Source: Mesocentrotus franciscanus (lineage: Eukaryota; Echinodermata; Echinoidea; Camarodonta; Strongylocentrotidae). Taken from it: a stretch of DNA of 64,000 nucleotides. The stretch is from NCBI GenBank assembly GCA_037976565.1, contig CP137669.1, positions 40,512,912 through 40,576,911 of the forward strand, written 5' to 3'. Within the stretch, counting starts at the first letter, position 1. Each line of letters opens with the position of its first letter. The position numbers and the translations under genes are program-made. Shown one piece after another: positions 22,601 through 33,800 of the stretch. Under the pieces are notes generated by a model that was not told the DNA's origin, did not search any database, and worked only from the letters and a program-made list of their open reading frames with translations.

Positions 22601-25221
22601 TCGAAACCCTCTATTTCTGAAATCGTAATTACTCAGTTGTGGAGGTGATATAGCAAGAAAAGCATAACACAAATTCTCTCAATATTCTTCATGATAAACC
22701 AATTTTTCCATTAAATAGTTTATGAATATTATACTTGGCAAGATGAGACACTGGTAATGACTAATTTAAACTGAAAAAGAAATGGTCAATGCACAAGCCC
22801 TTCGAAAAGGACATTTTGAAATTGTCTAGACTATTGTCTACATGTACATGTATATATTGCGTTGTGGTCATTAAAGAGAAGGTTGAGTTCTGGGAAGAGG
22901 TAAAAAAATAATTTGTGAGCGTTATCATTGTTATTATGCAAGTGTGGAAGAACATAGATGAAAAATGTTTCCTGAAAAGCATGGCTCTTCAAATGCCTTA
23001 ATATTCTAAATATGGCATGTAACAGCATTATGCCACATGTTTGTGTAGTCCCATATAAATCTTTCTGTGTACAGTGCTTGAAACTTTACCAAGACTGGGC
23101 CAAATTTCTTATAATTTTGATGATTCCAGAACCTTGCAGTATACACCAATACTTATATGCTAGATGATCAACCTTTTCTGATCGATTCCACACCGTTTCT
23201 TTCACAATGCAATCGCATGACCAGAACTCAACTTTATCTTTAATGGCACAATGGTCATTAGTGACACACTATGAACTTTTTTCAATGGTCAGAGCAAATG
23301 GCTATTTTAGAGAAGGAAGGTTCTCTCTCTCTATAAATGATATGCTGATTGACCTGCCCGATGATGATCTTGATCTTTTTCATTTCATCCATCTATGTCA
23401 TTTTTCAATTTCACAGCAACAGCCCAGATTTCTTACAACTGAATCATCGTCGCGTAGAAGTATCTCCCGAGGGCACGGTTACGTGGCTTTCTCAAGCAAT
23501 CATCACAAGTACTTGCTACTTCGATGTCCTACTCTTTCCTTTTGATGTCCAGAAGTGTGTCTTTGAATTTGGACCCTGGGCTAGTCCTCATAACATAGAG
23601 GACCTGGACTTCTTTTTCGAACGGAACGAGACGACGGTCAACCGCTACCACAAAAACGGCGTGTGGGAGATCGTCAACGACACAGTACGAAAAGAATACA
23701 CCAACTACAGCTCTCACGAAGAACCATTTGCAGAGCTTCATTACCACATCACATTCAGGAGGATACCAAGAGTCTACGTCTTGTGTATCGTCATCCCGTC
23801 TGTCCTACTCTCTCTATCCACCATACTCATCTTCCTACTGCCTCCCGAGTCCGGAGAGAAGATCTCATTTGGTATCACTAATCTCCTAGCTATGGTACTC
23901 TTTCAGGAGACTGTCCGATCTGCAATGCCGCCTACAGGCTCACCCATTCTAGGTAAATATGTATTCTAATAGCTTCGGGTCAATCTTAAAGGTAAAGACC
24001 AGTTTTGGAAACCCCCTCTCAAAAAAATGAAATGGACGCTCTTATTACCAATCATGTGAAAGGATATGTTTTGACTAATATGTGATGATACAAATTTTGC
24101 CGGGAAACCGCCTACTAATTGATATATTTGGTAAATTAGTATATCTATCTGGACCGGATAGATATCGCGATCGCGTATATAGTCCCATATACATATTTCT
24201 GTGTACAGTGCTTGTAACTTTACCATGACTGGGCCAAATTTCTTATAATTTTGATGATTCCAGAACCTTGCAGTACACACCAATACTTATATGCTAGATG
24301 ATCAACCTTTTCTGATTGATTCCACAACGTTTCTTTCACAATGCAATCGCATGACCAGAACTGGCCTATACCATTAAGGATCATCCAGCATGCTGACATA
24401 TGGGCACCTATCCATGGATCGAGACACACATGTACTCATACTCCTGGTATTAAGTGGAAATATTATTCATATGTGAAATATTTGGTAAGAACTTCTTTAT
24501 GTAGAATTGCCCTCCCTTGAAAGTAATTTTTTGGTGCCTAATAGTGGTCTTACATAATTTCTATTGTCGTCACTCTCTTCATTGTCAGGGTTTGAGGAAA
24601 ACTGATGACTAAACCAATAACTTGGGCGGATCATCATGCATGCCGGGTATGTGTTATTATCTCGACGAACAGCAACAGTTTATTACCTAGATTTATTGAT
24701 AGATAACCACCTGACATAATTCATCAAAACATTATTGATCATTACCAGAATTTGGAAGCATAATTATAATTTTTGCTCTTTCCATTTAAGCGTATTACAT
24801 TTGTGTAATGATGATTGTAGCCTGCACATCCCTAATCATTGAGGCAATTGTCCTTCGGATGTACTACTTAGGCAACGCCAGAGACGTACCAAGATGGATG
24901 CAACGTCTGTTCATTAGAAAAACCCAAACTGTGTCACTCTGTCGAAGAAAAGAGCCTGGGCTTCACGCTCCACTACAGAAGGGGGCTATAATCGTCCATC
25001 GTGATAACTGTGTCTCTCCTGAAGAGCATGTTCGTGTAGACGATCAGAAACATCAATGTTCCGATTCTCCAGATAGGTTAGATAATGCAGAATTGTGGAA
25101 GGTGGTGGCATTGTCTTTCGAAGAGACGACAGCTTTCATAACGCTTTGTGCGATAGCTGGAAATATTGTCTCTACTTCTTTGTACATTGCCATATTGTCC
25201 AATATTCATTCGACGGCTTGA
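16672..25221 (+). CDS. Nicotinic acetylcholine receptor-like Cys-loop channel subunit (5' exon missing)
   Basis: Predicted exons are 16672-16826, 21042-21086 (exactly 45 bp), 21915-22024 (exactly 110 bp), 23417-23952 and 24791-25221. Phases agree throughout, and the 45- and 110-bp exons are hallmarks of nicotinic receptor genes. The product is a plasma-membrane pentameric channel subunit. It has an extracellular start (HHDLISNYGPTTIRPV), the Cys loop C-x13-C with FPFD, four membrane segments (M1 LCIVIPSVLLSLSTILIFLL; M2 GEKISFGITNLLAMVLF; M3 CVMMIVACTSLIIEAIVL; M4 ITLCAIAGNIVSTSLYIAIL) and a loop of about 100 residues between M3 and M4. Glu before M2 (-1') and Leu 9' suggest a cation-selective pore. 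Several binding residues are changed: the loop A aromatic, the loop D Trp and the loop C vicinal cysteines (SS instead). The signal peptide exon, which should end in phase 1, was not found upstream. Four MITEs sit in its introns. Confidence 0.88.
17037..17690. mobile_element. hAT-like MITE, relative of the 41.07-42.43 kb element
   Basis: It begins with G-rich DNA (GGGGGCTTGGGGCTTTAGCC) and ends with GAAAGACGCTCCGCCGCCCT. Its interior, with CGCTTGCTACGCTCGCTCGCA, TTTCCTCTTTAAAAGAT, AATATTCAGAC and TATCACA-like stretches, matches 41.96-42.42 kb module by module. No coding sequence is present. It lies in the first intron of the channel gene. Exact ends are uncertain. Confidence 0.65.
17700..20380. 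other. Intron of the channel gene with microsatellites
   Basis: No exon is recognised between 16826 and 21042. A GT microsatellite lies at about 19455-19535 and a TA run at about 19648-19664. The G/C-rich patch at 18.42-18.56 kb resembles edges of other MITEs but is not resolved. Confidence 0.5.
20383..20774 (+). mobile_element. TTAA-flanked MITE, copy 1
   Basis: About 390 bp, starting TTAAAGATAAAGTTGAGTTC and ending CCAGAACTCAACCTTCTCTTTAA in inverse. The interior matches copy 2 (22871-23243) in opposite orientation and copy 3 (23986-24377). TTAA at both edges may be the target site. It is non-coding and lies in an intron of the channel gene. Confidence 0.85.
21478..21832. mobile_element. 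MITE with about 110-bp terminal inverted repeats
   Basis: The left arm contains AAGTGTTGGGAGCCCCA, TTTGATGGCAAATTTCAC and ATCGTAATGTGAAA. The right arm is the inverse with small differences (TTTGGGGCTCCCAACACTTT near 21801-21820). The two arms nearly meet, so a transcript could fold into one long stem. The element ends 82 bp before the 110-bp channel exon. Confidence 0.8.
22871..23243 (-). mobile_element. TTAA-flanked MITE, copy 2 (inverted to copy 1)
   Basis: It starts TTAAAGAGAAGGTTGAGTTC and ends CCAGAACTCAACTTTATCTTTAA. The body shares GAACCTTGCAGTATACACCA and GTACAGTGCTTGAAACTTTA with the other copies. Together with copy 1 it brackets the 45- and 110-bp exons of the channel gene as an inverted pair. 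Confidence 0.85.
23986..24377 (-). mobile_element. TTAA-flanked MITE, copy 3
   Basis: It starts TTAAAGGTAAAGACCAGTTT and ends CCAGAACTGG...ATTAA. The right half matches copy 2 closely, with the same orientation. The left half has diverged or recombined. It begins only 33 bp after the splice donor of the large channel exon. Confidence 0.8.
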
Positions 25222-27460
25222 CGTGTGTGAGGACGAATAGCAGATGTTTGTCGGTGTAGTGTGTTACTGATTAATTTTGTATTTTGTTATTGCTATTGTT
25301 TATACCATGTATTTTTCCCTTTACTGGGAACTACTCCATACAAGTTTTTATAAACTTTTTTGTAGTTTCCGTTTTTTCTCTTACTATGTATATTTTGCCA
25401 TTTTTGCCTATATTATAATATTGTTTTTATGCTTGAGAAGAATTAATAAATTGAACTGAACTGAACTGAACAGATGAGGTCGTGTAATGGTCCTGAAGTG
25501 AGATGTGTCTTGGCGGACTTCAATTCCTGACAGCCATCAGTTGGCAAAGTCCGGACAGTCAGTGACAAATTTTCATCATCGATGCACAAGGTTGTAGGAA
25601 GCAATGTTGTACGGATGCGTGGTAACACTGGTATGGAACTTCTTTGAAAATAATCTATGAACGCAAGGGTTATTACTGATATGGCTCTTTCGAAAACTTT
25701 ATCATTATCTTACAAGTTTTGAAGGACGTTTTCTTGCATGGTAATTCCGATTGATAAATATTTTCAATATTGTCACGACTATATATATTTCAAAAATTAT
25801 ATAATACCCTCAATCAAACATTTTGTGTTTGTTTCGTATGAATGTTACAATCCATATTTTCTGAAATGAGTATTAAATTCATTGTTTCAGTTCAATAATT
25901 TGATTAGATAAATGTAAGTAATTGTATAAATCTTATTTTAAGATTTCGTGCAATATTTTATGTAAGCGTATATATACATAATTTATACAGATGACGCCAA
26001 ATCATTAATCATAATTAGAATATTAATTATATAAACTGAGTACGTGTATGTGTGTTTGTATGAAATTAGTTTCAAGAAGTCATTTATGAAAAAAGTTCGA
26101 TTAATGAAAAGAGAGACATATTTTTTCATCTTCTGTAAGCATGGTTAAAATAAACATATATCAGACAATAACATAATGTAGACAGCAGTGGTCCAAAATT
26201 CAATTTTAAACAAATGATGACGTCATACAGCAACAATGATTTTAGGGGTCCCTATTACCTGAAAAGCCTCTTGATTATTTTAATCTTCTTGTGTACAAAT
26301 AGAAAATATCAAAACTGTTCTTCTTTATATCATTACTATTGTTTTTTCGTTAGTTTTGAAGTGCTTACCAGTATGTATAATTGTTCATCAATTTTATATC
26401 TTGAATTTGTACAAATATATTATTTAATCTTAATAATAAATCAATATATATGTTTTACGATTGACTTATATTTCTACAAAAATCATGTCTCATGATCGTA
26501 CTATGAACTTTAAATTCCGACAAGGCCTACCTTTATAAATAAGGTTTTGGTCTACACATGCGTATAAATTCCTATGTTTAATCAACGTAAATATTCTCAA
26601 AAAGAATGAAACGCCGATAACATCAAAAAACAACAAAAACAACAACAAACACACCCCCAAAAATCTAGTAAAAACGCGAATTGCTTACACATATGGTTAC
26701 TGTGCTAATTGTATATATTTATTTCAATAGAATCATGTTTTACGAAAAAGAATATTTATGATTCTTGGCTCTGAATCTATCTTGATATGTCTGGTTTTCC
26801 CCAATCTCACTAACTTGTTAAATTCAGATCAATTTCCTTTAAATCAGCGACCTGACATACATGAGCTATCAAACTACCTGGCCTAATGTGTAAATGGGAA
26901 ATTTTAAAGCGGTAGAGTTAACAAATGATACTAAAGAAAACAAAGTAAATGTATTAAACCACATGCGTACAAATTCGAATAATGATCTAATTAATGTTTC
27001 AGCTTCTAAACAGAATTTCCTCACATTACACTTCTATCAAAACTGTTTACCATATCAGTTTTAAAACACTTGCATATGAATGGTAAATGAGTGTAAAATG
27101 TATCTGATATCTAACTAAAAACTAAACTAAAACATTTGCTTAGGAAAACCACTAAGTAGATATTCCGATCTTTATTTCAGTCGTTATCACATATTTTGAA
27201 AATACATATCATGAATAAGCTTGTCCGCATAGCTAACATAAGCAAAGAATGCCTGCTAAAATTGTTTATGTACAACATGGTATAGTGAACTCAATTAAAC
27301 ACTTCGTAATTATTTCCCTAATCTTTAAAACTATATTGATTTGTTTAAAGCAGAGCCAATTTAAGAGATTGTAGAGAGATATGGATGTTTTTTTTTAATA
27401 CAGAAAATGGTTTGGAGAGTGTGTACTTCTAGTCTAAATTATCAACATTTTTTTTGTATA
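25222..27460. other. Intergenic DNA between convergent channel and P450 genes
   Basis: This is the 3' flank of the channel gene. AATAAA at about 25445-25450 is a candidate polyadenylation signal. The remainder is AT-rich with no recognisable gene, RNA or mobile element. The two genes converge here. Confidence 0.5.
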
Positions 27461-27469
27461 TATGTCCAG

Positions 27470-27800
27470 TAATTTCAAGGCCTGGTGTAGAGTACGAGTC
27501 AAGCCCTGAGTATCAGGTAATTTTTGTAATTCAACTAGGATTTTAAAGCTTTGCGTTTAGTATCAGTCAAGCCTTAGGTGTCAGGTAGTTCTTGAATTTG
27601 TCCAGAGGTTTTAAAGCTTGGTGTAGAGTATTAGTCAAGCCTTGTGTGTCAGGAAATGTTTGTATTTGTCAGGATGTATTAAAGCTTCGTGTAGAGAATC
27701 AGTCAAGTTTTCTGTGTTAGGTAATTCTCGCAATTTGTCCAAGGTGTTTAAGGCTTCGTGGGGAGTATAAGTCAAGTTATGTTAAGGCTTCAGTTGGTGA
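27470..27800 (-). repeat. Minisatellite derived from the last CYP46A1-like exon
   Basis: About five degenerate units of 62-70 bp follow each other directly past the stop codon. Each carries versions of the plus-strand string GTCAAGCCCTGAGTGTCAGG, then ATTCTTG, ATTTGTCCAG and TTTTAAAGCT. The first unit is the exon itself at about 27796-27860, whose minus strand codes for LKPLDKCKNYLTLRA and the stop. The array therefore arose by tandem duplication of the terminal coding sequence. Confidence 0.85.
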
Positions 27801-27810
27801 GGAGTATCAG

Positions 27811-30800
27811 TCAAGCCCTGAGTGTCAAGTAATTCTTGCATTTGTCCAGTGGTTTTAAGGTAAGTTCATCAAGCATATCAAGGCGCTGAGACTGGTTCAG
27901 ATGAAACTCAAACCGTTGCAGGAGTTTTCCAAGGATCACCCGTGCTTCGATCTAAAGAAAATAATAACAGAAAAATAAAAGTTTGCTTCTTTTCTTTACT
28001 ACTGCATACTTATTCTTCTATGAAAGTAGGTCTTATCATTTTTTCTGGAATCATTCTTCATTCAATGTTTTAATCGTAGTTGAATGATGATAGACAACTT
28101 AATGTTTTGACATCATTTAATCACGATTGTTATTCATTAAATAATTTTTGCCAGCTTACCATGGCAAATTGCTGACCGATGCAAGAACGTTGTCCAACAG
28201 AGAACGGGAAATATGCGTAAACGTGTCTTGGTCTGAATAAAAGAAAACAAGGGGGAAAATGATATGAAATGTTGTTATCTAGGGGTTTAAGCGCAGGGGT
28301 TTCCTGTCGAATGCTATGCTGATGTCTATTTAGTTTATCTCTCCGAGAGCCGGGCAGAGGTCCTGATTTTGTCCTGCCATTTATGTGAATAGATGGTGCT
28401 ACGAAAATCGATACTTATTAACGATATGCTACCCAGTGAGACTATAGCATGATTACAATGTATTCTTTAAAACGGTGGTGGATACTTTTGCATCCGTCAT
28501 CTAAGTTTCATATGTTCAACCAAGCTATTTTATGTTGGTCCGCGTTCTAAATTTCCATCGCTGTATCACTACGGCAGCACTGTTCATCAGGAAACTGTCG
28601 CTGTACCATGCACGGATTGCCCTGATGTTTATACCATCATGTACTATAGCTGTCGAGTCTGCACAACCATTGTCTTTCCATTGAACCAGCCATGCACCAA
28701 TTGTTTTAAATGGTTGTTCCTCGATTCCATGAATCTATTGATGCAACCAAAGAATTTGCAGTTTTGGTGAAGATGGATCTCCTTGCGTTTCTCTTAAGAA
28801 TAATCTGGTTTGTTGAACATACTGAGACAAAGATTTGACTCTTAATTTGAAGGAAACTCTTCTTTGACTTCAAACGAGTCGTGTCTGGTATATGGAATAA
28901 AGGGAGCCCTCGATCGTCTTGCCTGCTTTCTTATATGTCTACTGAACACTGATCTATGCACCCCAATTAGACAGCCACGGCCAAGACCATAAAGACAGAA
29001 GCTGTCTACATTTGAATAATAATAATATTTCTGCTTATATAGCGCTTAATACATCGACAAATCCGAATTTCTAAGCGCTATACAGTTATTACCCCCGGTC
29101 ATCGGATTCTGGCTTGTCCGCATACAATGTATGACCTTTCTCCACTCCCTGGGGAGCATTCCAGCAATAGCTTTTAAGCTCAAAATGCTAAGCATACCAC
29201 ATTGGCTTTCGCATCCTACCGGGTACCCATTTACAGTGGCGGATCCAGGGGGCCGGGCCCCCTTCTTCTAGAAAAAACAGGTAAAAACACCCTTTTTTGT
29301 AAAAAAAAGAAGAAGATGGGCCCCCTCCCCTGACGCTCAAGGGGAGAGGGTGGTGGTTGAAAAAAAAAAAATCAATTTTCGGAGGCCAAAAAAAAATTGT
29401 GCTCACTACCCCCCCCACTGAGCACACTGAGCAGAAAATCGGCCGGTACGGTTTTCAAATTTTCGCACGAAGTGGGCCCCTATTTCGGCCCCCTCCCTTG
29501 CCGCCGGCTGGATCCGCCCCTGTCAATTTAACACCTGGGTGGAGAATGGCAAATGTAGATCAATGTCTTGCCAAAGGACATTAGTACAGCGGACCTTGTG
29601 ATCGACAGTCCGGCGATGTATCCACTCGACCACGACAACTCTACATTTAAAGAAGCCAATAATGTATTTGTAGCTGTCAATGAGGGCGATGTCAACTTTC
29701 TTTGCATGAGATTATCTCTCCCAGACAGTGCAAAAAACTCTTCAGAAGAGCAGCACATCGCAAGAGTTTTTAAGGAAAAGGGGAGGGGGTTTCTAGAGCA
29801 AAAATTAACTGCAGAAAATGCAGTGCAGGGACTGTTTAAATCTAAGGATGTACCGAATCAGTGGTAAGATCCAAGAAAAAATATTTCCTTCAGCTCAATA
29901 CCTCCGTACACTACACGTTAAATCCATCTTCTGTAAAAAAATAATTAAAAAAAAATGTAAGTGATTAGATAAACAATCTTAAGAAAAATATTTTAAGAGC
30001 GAAATCAGTATGATTTATAAAAAATAAAAGTAAAAATGAGTGATCACTTTCAAGCAGTGAATTTGCGACCAGTTAAAAATAGAGTAAAAACGGACATGAT
30101 AATATAAAGAGGGTATACAAACATAACGCTAAATGTTTTTATGCTTACAGATTATCGTCCTCTTGTAGCTTAAAGCGATCAGGGTTAAAAAGGAGAGGGT
30201 CATCGAAATATTCCTCCATCCTCGACATCACTACAGATAGAACCTGCAAGGAATGGTGTTAACAAAAATAATGAATATTGCACTTGATATTTTCATAATA
30301 TTATCACGGTAATGGATATCACTGTAATGGGTATTACTCCGTCAGAGGTACTTTGTGTTGTGTTGTGTCCAGTCAAAAGCTTCAGCTGAAAGGCTCCACA
30401 ATAGGTGATTTTAATTTTGTTTACACAGGAATAAAGTTATCCACAAACCAATTTCTTAAAATTACTTAATATTTGCAACATCATAATTAAAAGATAACAA
30501 TTTATTGAAAAAAGAGTGAACTGTGTCTGGTTACTCCTGATGCATTATCACTGGTCCAGAGAATGAAAGGAATACATTTTTGGTTTGAGTTGATAGGTTT
30601 CCCATCATTTAGTATCCGACTTTTTCTCCTTCTTCATTATCCGACTATTTCAGTTATCCAATTTCATAATAAACTATGTAGGCCTACTTACAGAAACACT
30701 AACACCTGCTGGAATCGTCATATCTTTATAAATGACCGGATGTGCAGTGACACGAGTAGTGCCTATGACAGGAGGGTATAATCTCAGAGTCTCTTTGAAG

Positions 30801-33800
30801 ACCTGTAACAAATAAGCAAAAATCGTCTTCTTTTTTAATAAGAGGAGATACTGTACTTAATCCAAAACAATTATTGCTAAATTAATCTTTAATACACATT
30901 TTAACTTACCTTTTTTCTTTAGAGAAATACATTGTTCGCCATATAGTAATTCTTTGCATTTCAAAATGATCTGTTCCTTTCTTGAATTAGACTTGAGATT
31001 CGCTCGGGACCGCTTCTCATTCTCAGATGGCCCGTAGAATCCAGTTCACAAAAAATTGAATGGTTACTATTCAAATCACCATAATTGCCATGCCCTGTCA
31101 ACCGTAGGATGGAGCTGGCGTCCCCCTCTCCTTTTGAAAGCTGGTTTAAAAGACAATCAATACTACTTGCAGTGTGTCTACGTCAAACGGGACTGCCCGC
31201 GGGTATATTGCATCCCTCCCCTCAAACCTGCCCTGTATCTGGATACGCCACAGATATTGAACACTGAATTGAATGCAACTTTTGATCTGTGTGTACCTAC
31301 CCTCATCATATACTCGAGTTTGGCCAGATCTTCATACTCGACATATGGTTTCTGACCTAACACCTCGTCCACCTCTGCCTGAACTCTGTAAGAAAAGGAA
31401 ACCGATATATGTATTATAATTACATTGTACATATTCATACAGAGTGTCCCTGAAAAATAGGAAACCCAAGCTTGGTTTAATGAAATAAAGTGAGGCAGTA
31501 TAATACCAAGTACAAATTGTACTTGTGGGATCTTTCCATCGTGATTATGACGTCAAATAAGGAAGGTGAGAATATGAGCTTTTAGATGATGAGTATTTTC
31601 AATTATAATGGATAATCCCAAATCATTTCCTTTACAAACCATAATGAACCAAAAGTAGTAACCATTTGCTTAAATTGGACAATTGAGTTTTTGAACATGA
31701 CGCAAGAAAAGAAAATGCATACATTAACAACAAATATTAACTGGGAATTCTTGTGTAATTTACCAATAAACTTAGTTTCCCTTTTTTCAGGGACACACTG
31801 TATGTAAAAAAACGACAATCTCTTCTTATGTATGTAGCGATACCCACTGTTTAGAAATAACAGATTTACGATTTTAACTTTTTCTTGGATAGAGTGCCGA
31901 ATGTATTAAGAATACCAATTACTTGATAAGAAACAAAGCTACCAAACAGAAGCGAAGTCCCCCGTAACGTAAATGCTTCAAAGCATAATAATTTTTAAAC
32001 CCTTTCTTTATTTCCAGCGATTTCTCCAGGAATGTGTAGGTTCAGTGTGAATGTTAACTCAGGAGCAGTAAGTTCGACATGTCTCGAAGTTGAAAGCACC
32101 CCTAACAAAATAGCAAATTTTAATAACCCATAATTATAACAAATATCACAGTGAAGTTCCTCGCTACTCAAAAACGGAGCACAACAAGGGAAAAGAGGAG
32201 GTTCATTTTCTCCAAACTCATGCGCAGATCCTTTCATCCATTAGTTCCTGATAAGGACCTAGCTCATGGTTATCAATATGTATTTGAATCGGTATCTGAA
32301 TACGCAGTCTATAACACTGATGCTTTCGGTAAAGATCCACAACAATACTGACTTTAATGCCTAGGTCACATTCAGGCGCGGATCCACGGCTCGGGCCTCG
32401 GTTTCCATTGTGTTAGTAGATGCCAGGAAAACATCACTTGCGGGCCACGGGGTTCAAAATAGCCACACACACACAAAATCGCTTCTCCGTCCGATGAACA
32501 GGTGCACCCAATGGCTCCCGGTGCCCGGCCGGGGTCCTCAAGGCGCCCGGCTGGGTGCCGTGCGGTCCACTGAACTATTTGTCCTCTGACATCCGCGCCT
32601 CTATTGAGAATTGACAGAAAAAAATCGTGAGGGGACCGTCCGGGCACCGTCCGGAGCCCGCACGGGACCCGTACCCGTTGTGCCCCACGGGCCCTTTACG
32701 GGCCTTCTAGGGACTAAAGGTCGGATAAAAACGCAGGGAGAATTGGGAGCAGCCAACTCAGCACCACGGCGCCCGTACGACTTAAAAAATGTCCCGGCGC
32801 CCGTAGAAACTGTACGGGAGCCGGCCGGGTACCGGCCGAAAATTCCCAAAATGTCTGTTTTTACTCGCCGTACGGGCCCCGGAGTGTATATGTGAAAGCC
32901 CCATAAGGCGGCCCTACGGCGCCCGTACGGTGGCGCCCGTACGGTGGCCTTACGGGCGCCTTGGTATTTGTCATAAACCTACGGCCGCCGCAGGGACGCC
33001 CTAAGGCAGCCGTGCGTCATCACCATCAAAGGCCTACAGCAGCCGCAGGTTTTCTCTCTCCACAAATTCAAAATACGCCGTGCGGCTACCCTACAGATGT
33101 GACCGATACCGTATGTGACCGTGGGAATGCTGCGGCGGCCCTATAATTGCTATTGGCCTTAGATATTTTTGACCGCACGACCGTCGCGGCAAATGTGACC
33201 TAGGTATAAATATGTTGATAAATATTTTGACCGGTAGAAACTTACTTCTTTGCCACTTCAGGATTTCTACCAAGCTGTTGTATTGTAAACGCCAGTAAGT
33301 TGCTCGTTGTCTCTTGGCCTTTCAGTATACAGAAATGAGATGGATAACAAAAATGTGAATGCTTATCAAAATTTGACGAAAAGGAGACGGGAAAAGTTCA
33401 AAAGTTGGAGTTTTTAAAAGACAGACTTCATAACTCTTTAAATTAGCTCAAAAGGTTTTAGAATGCCAGATTAATATACATTATACAGTTCGTAAGAAAT
33501 CTCTAGTATTCTCATTGACTTTTTACAATTACATTTTCTTGTAGTAAAACTTCATAATTTTTCTTACAAATTTAGAGAATGTTTTCTTTACAGGCTCTTC
33601 CAACTATTAAAACTATTTGCTATCACCTCCATTATGGCTAAGAAGTTGAACAGAACTTTCCAAAAGAGAAAATGAAAGAAATATTTCTGTAAGAAATTAA
33701 TGGTAAAGAATGGAATAGAGAGGATCGAGAAAGGTGATGTCATAATTTGTTAACATCGCCGCAAACACCTTCCGATCTTTAAATAACTATAAAGATGAAA

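Noticed and set aside
29568..29867. 99-codon plus-strand protein in the P450 intron
   Set aside because: The first third is SINE sequence in reverse, and no conserved features were recognised in the rest.
32611..32895. Pro/Arg/Gly-rich open frames on both strands
   Set aside because: They arise from the GC-rich transposon interior, where stops are rare; no family features were seen.
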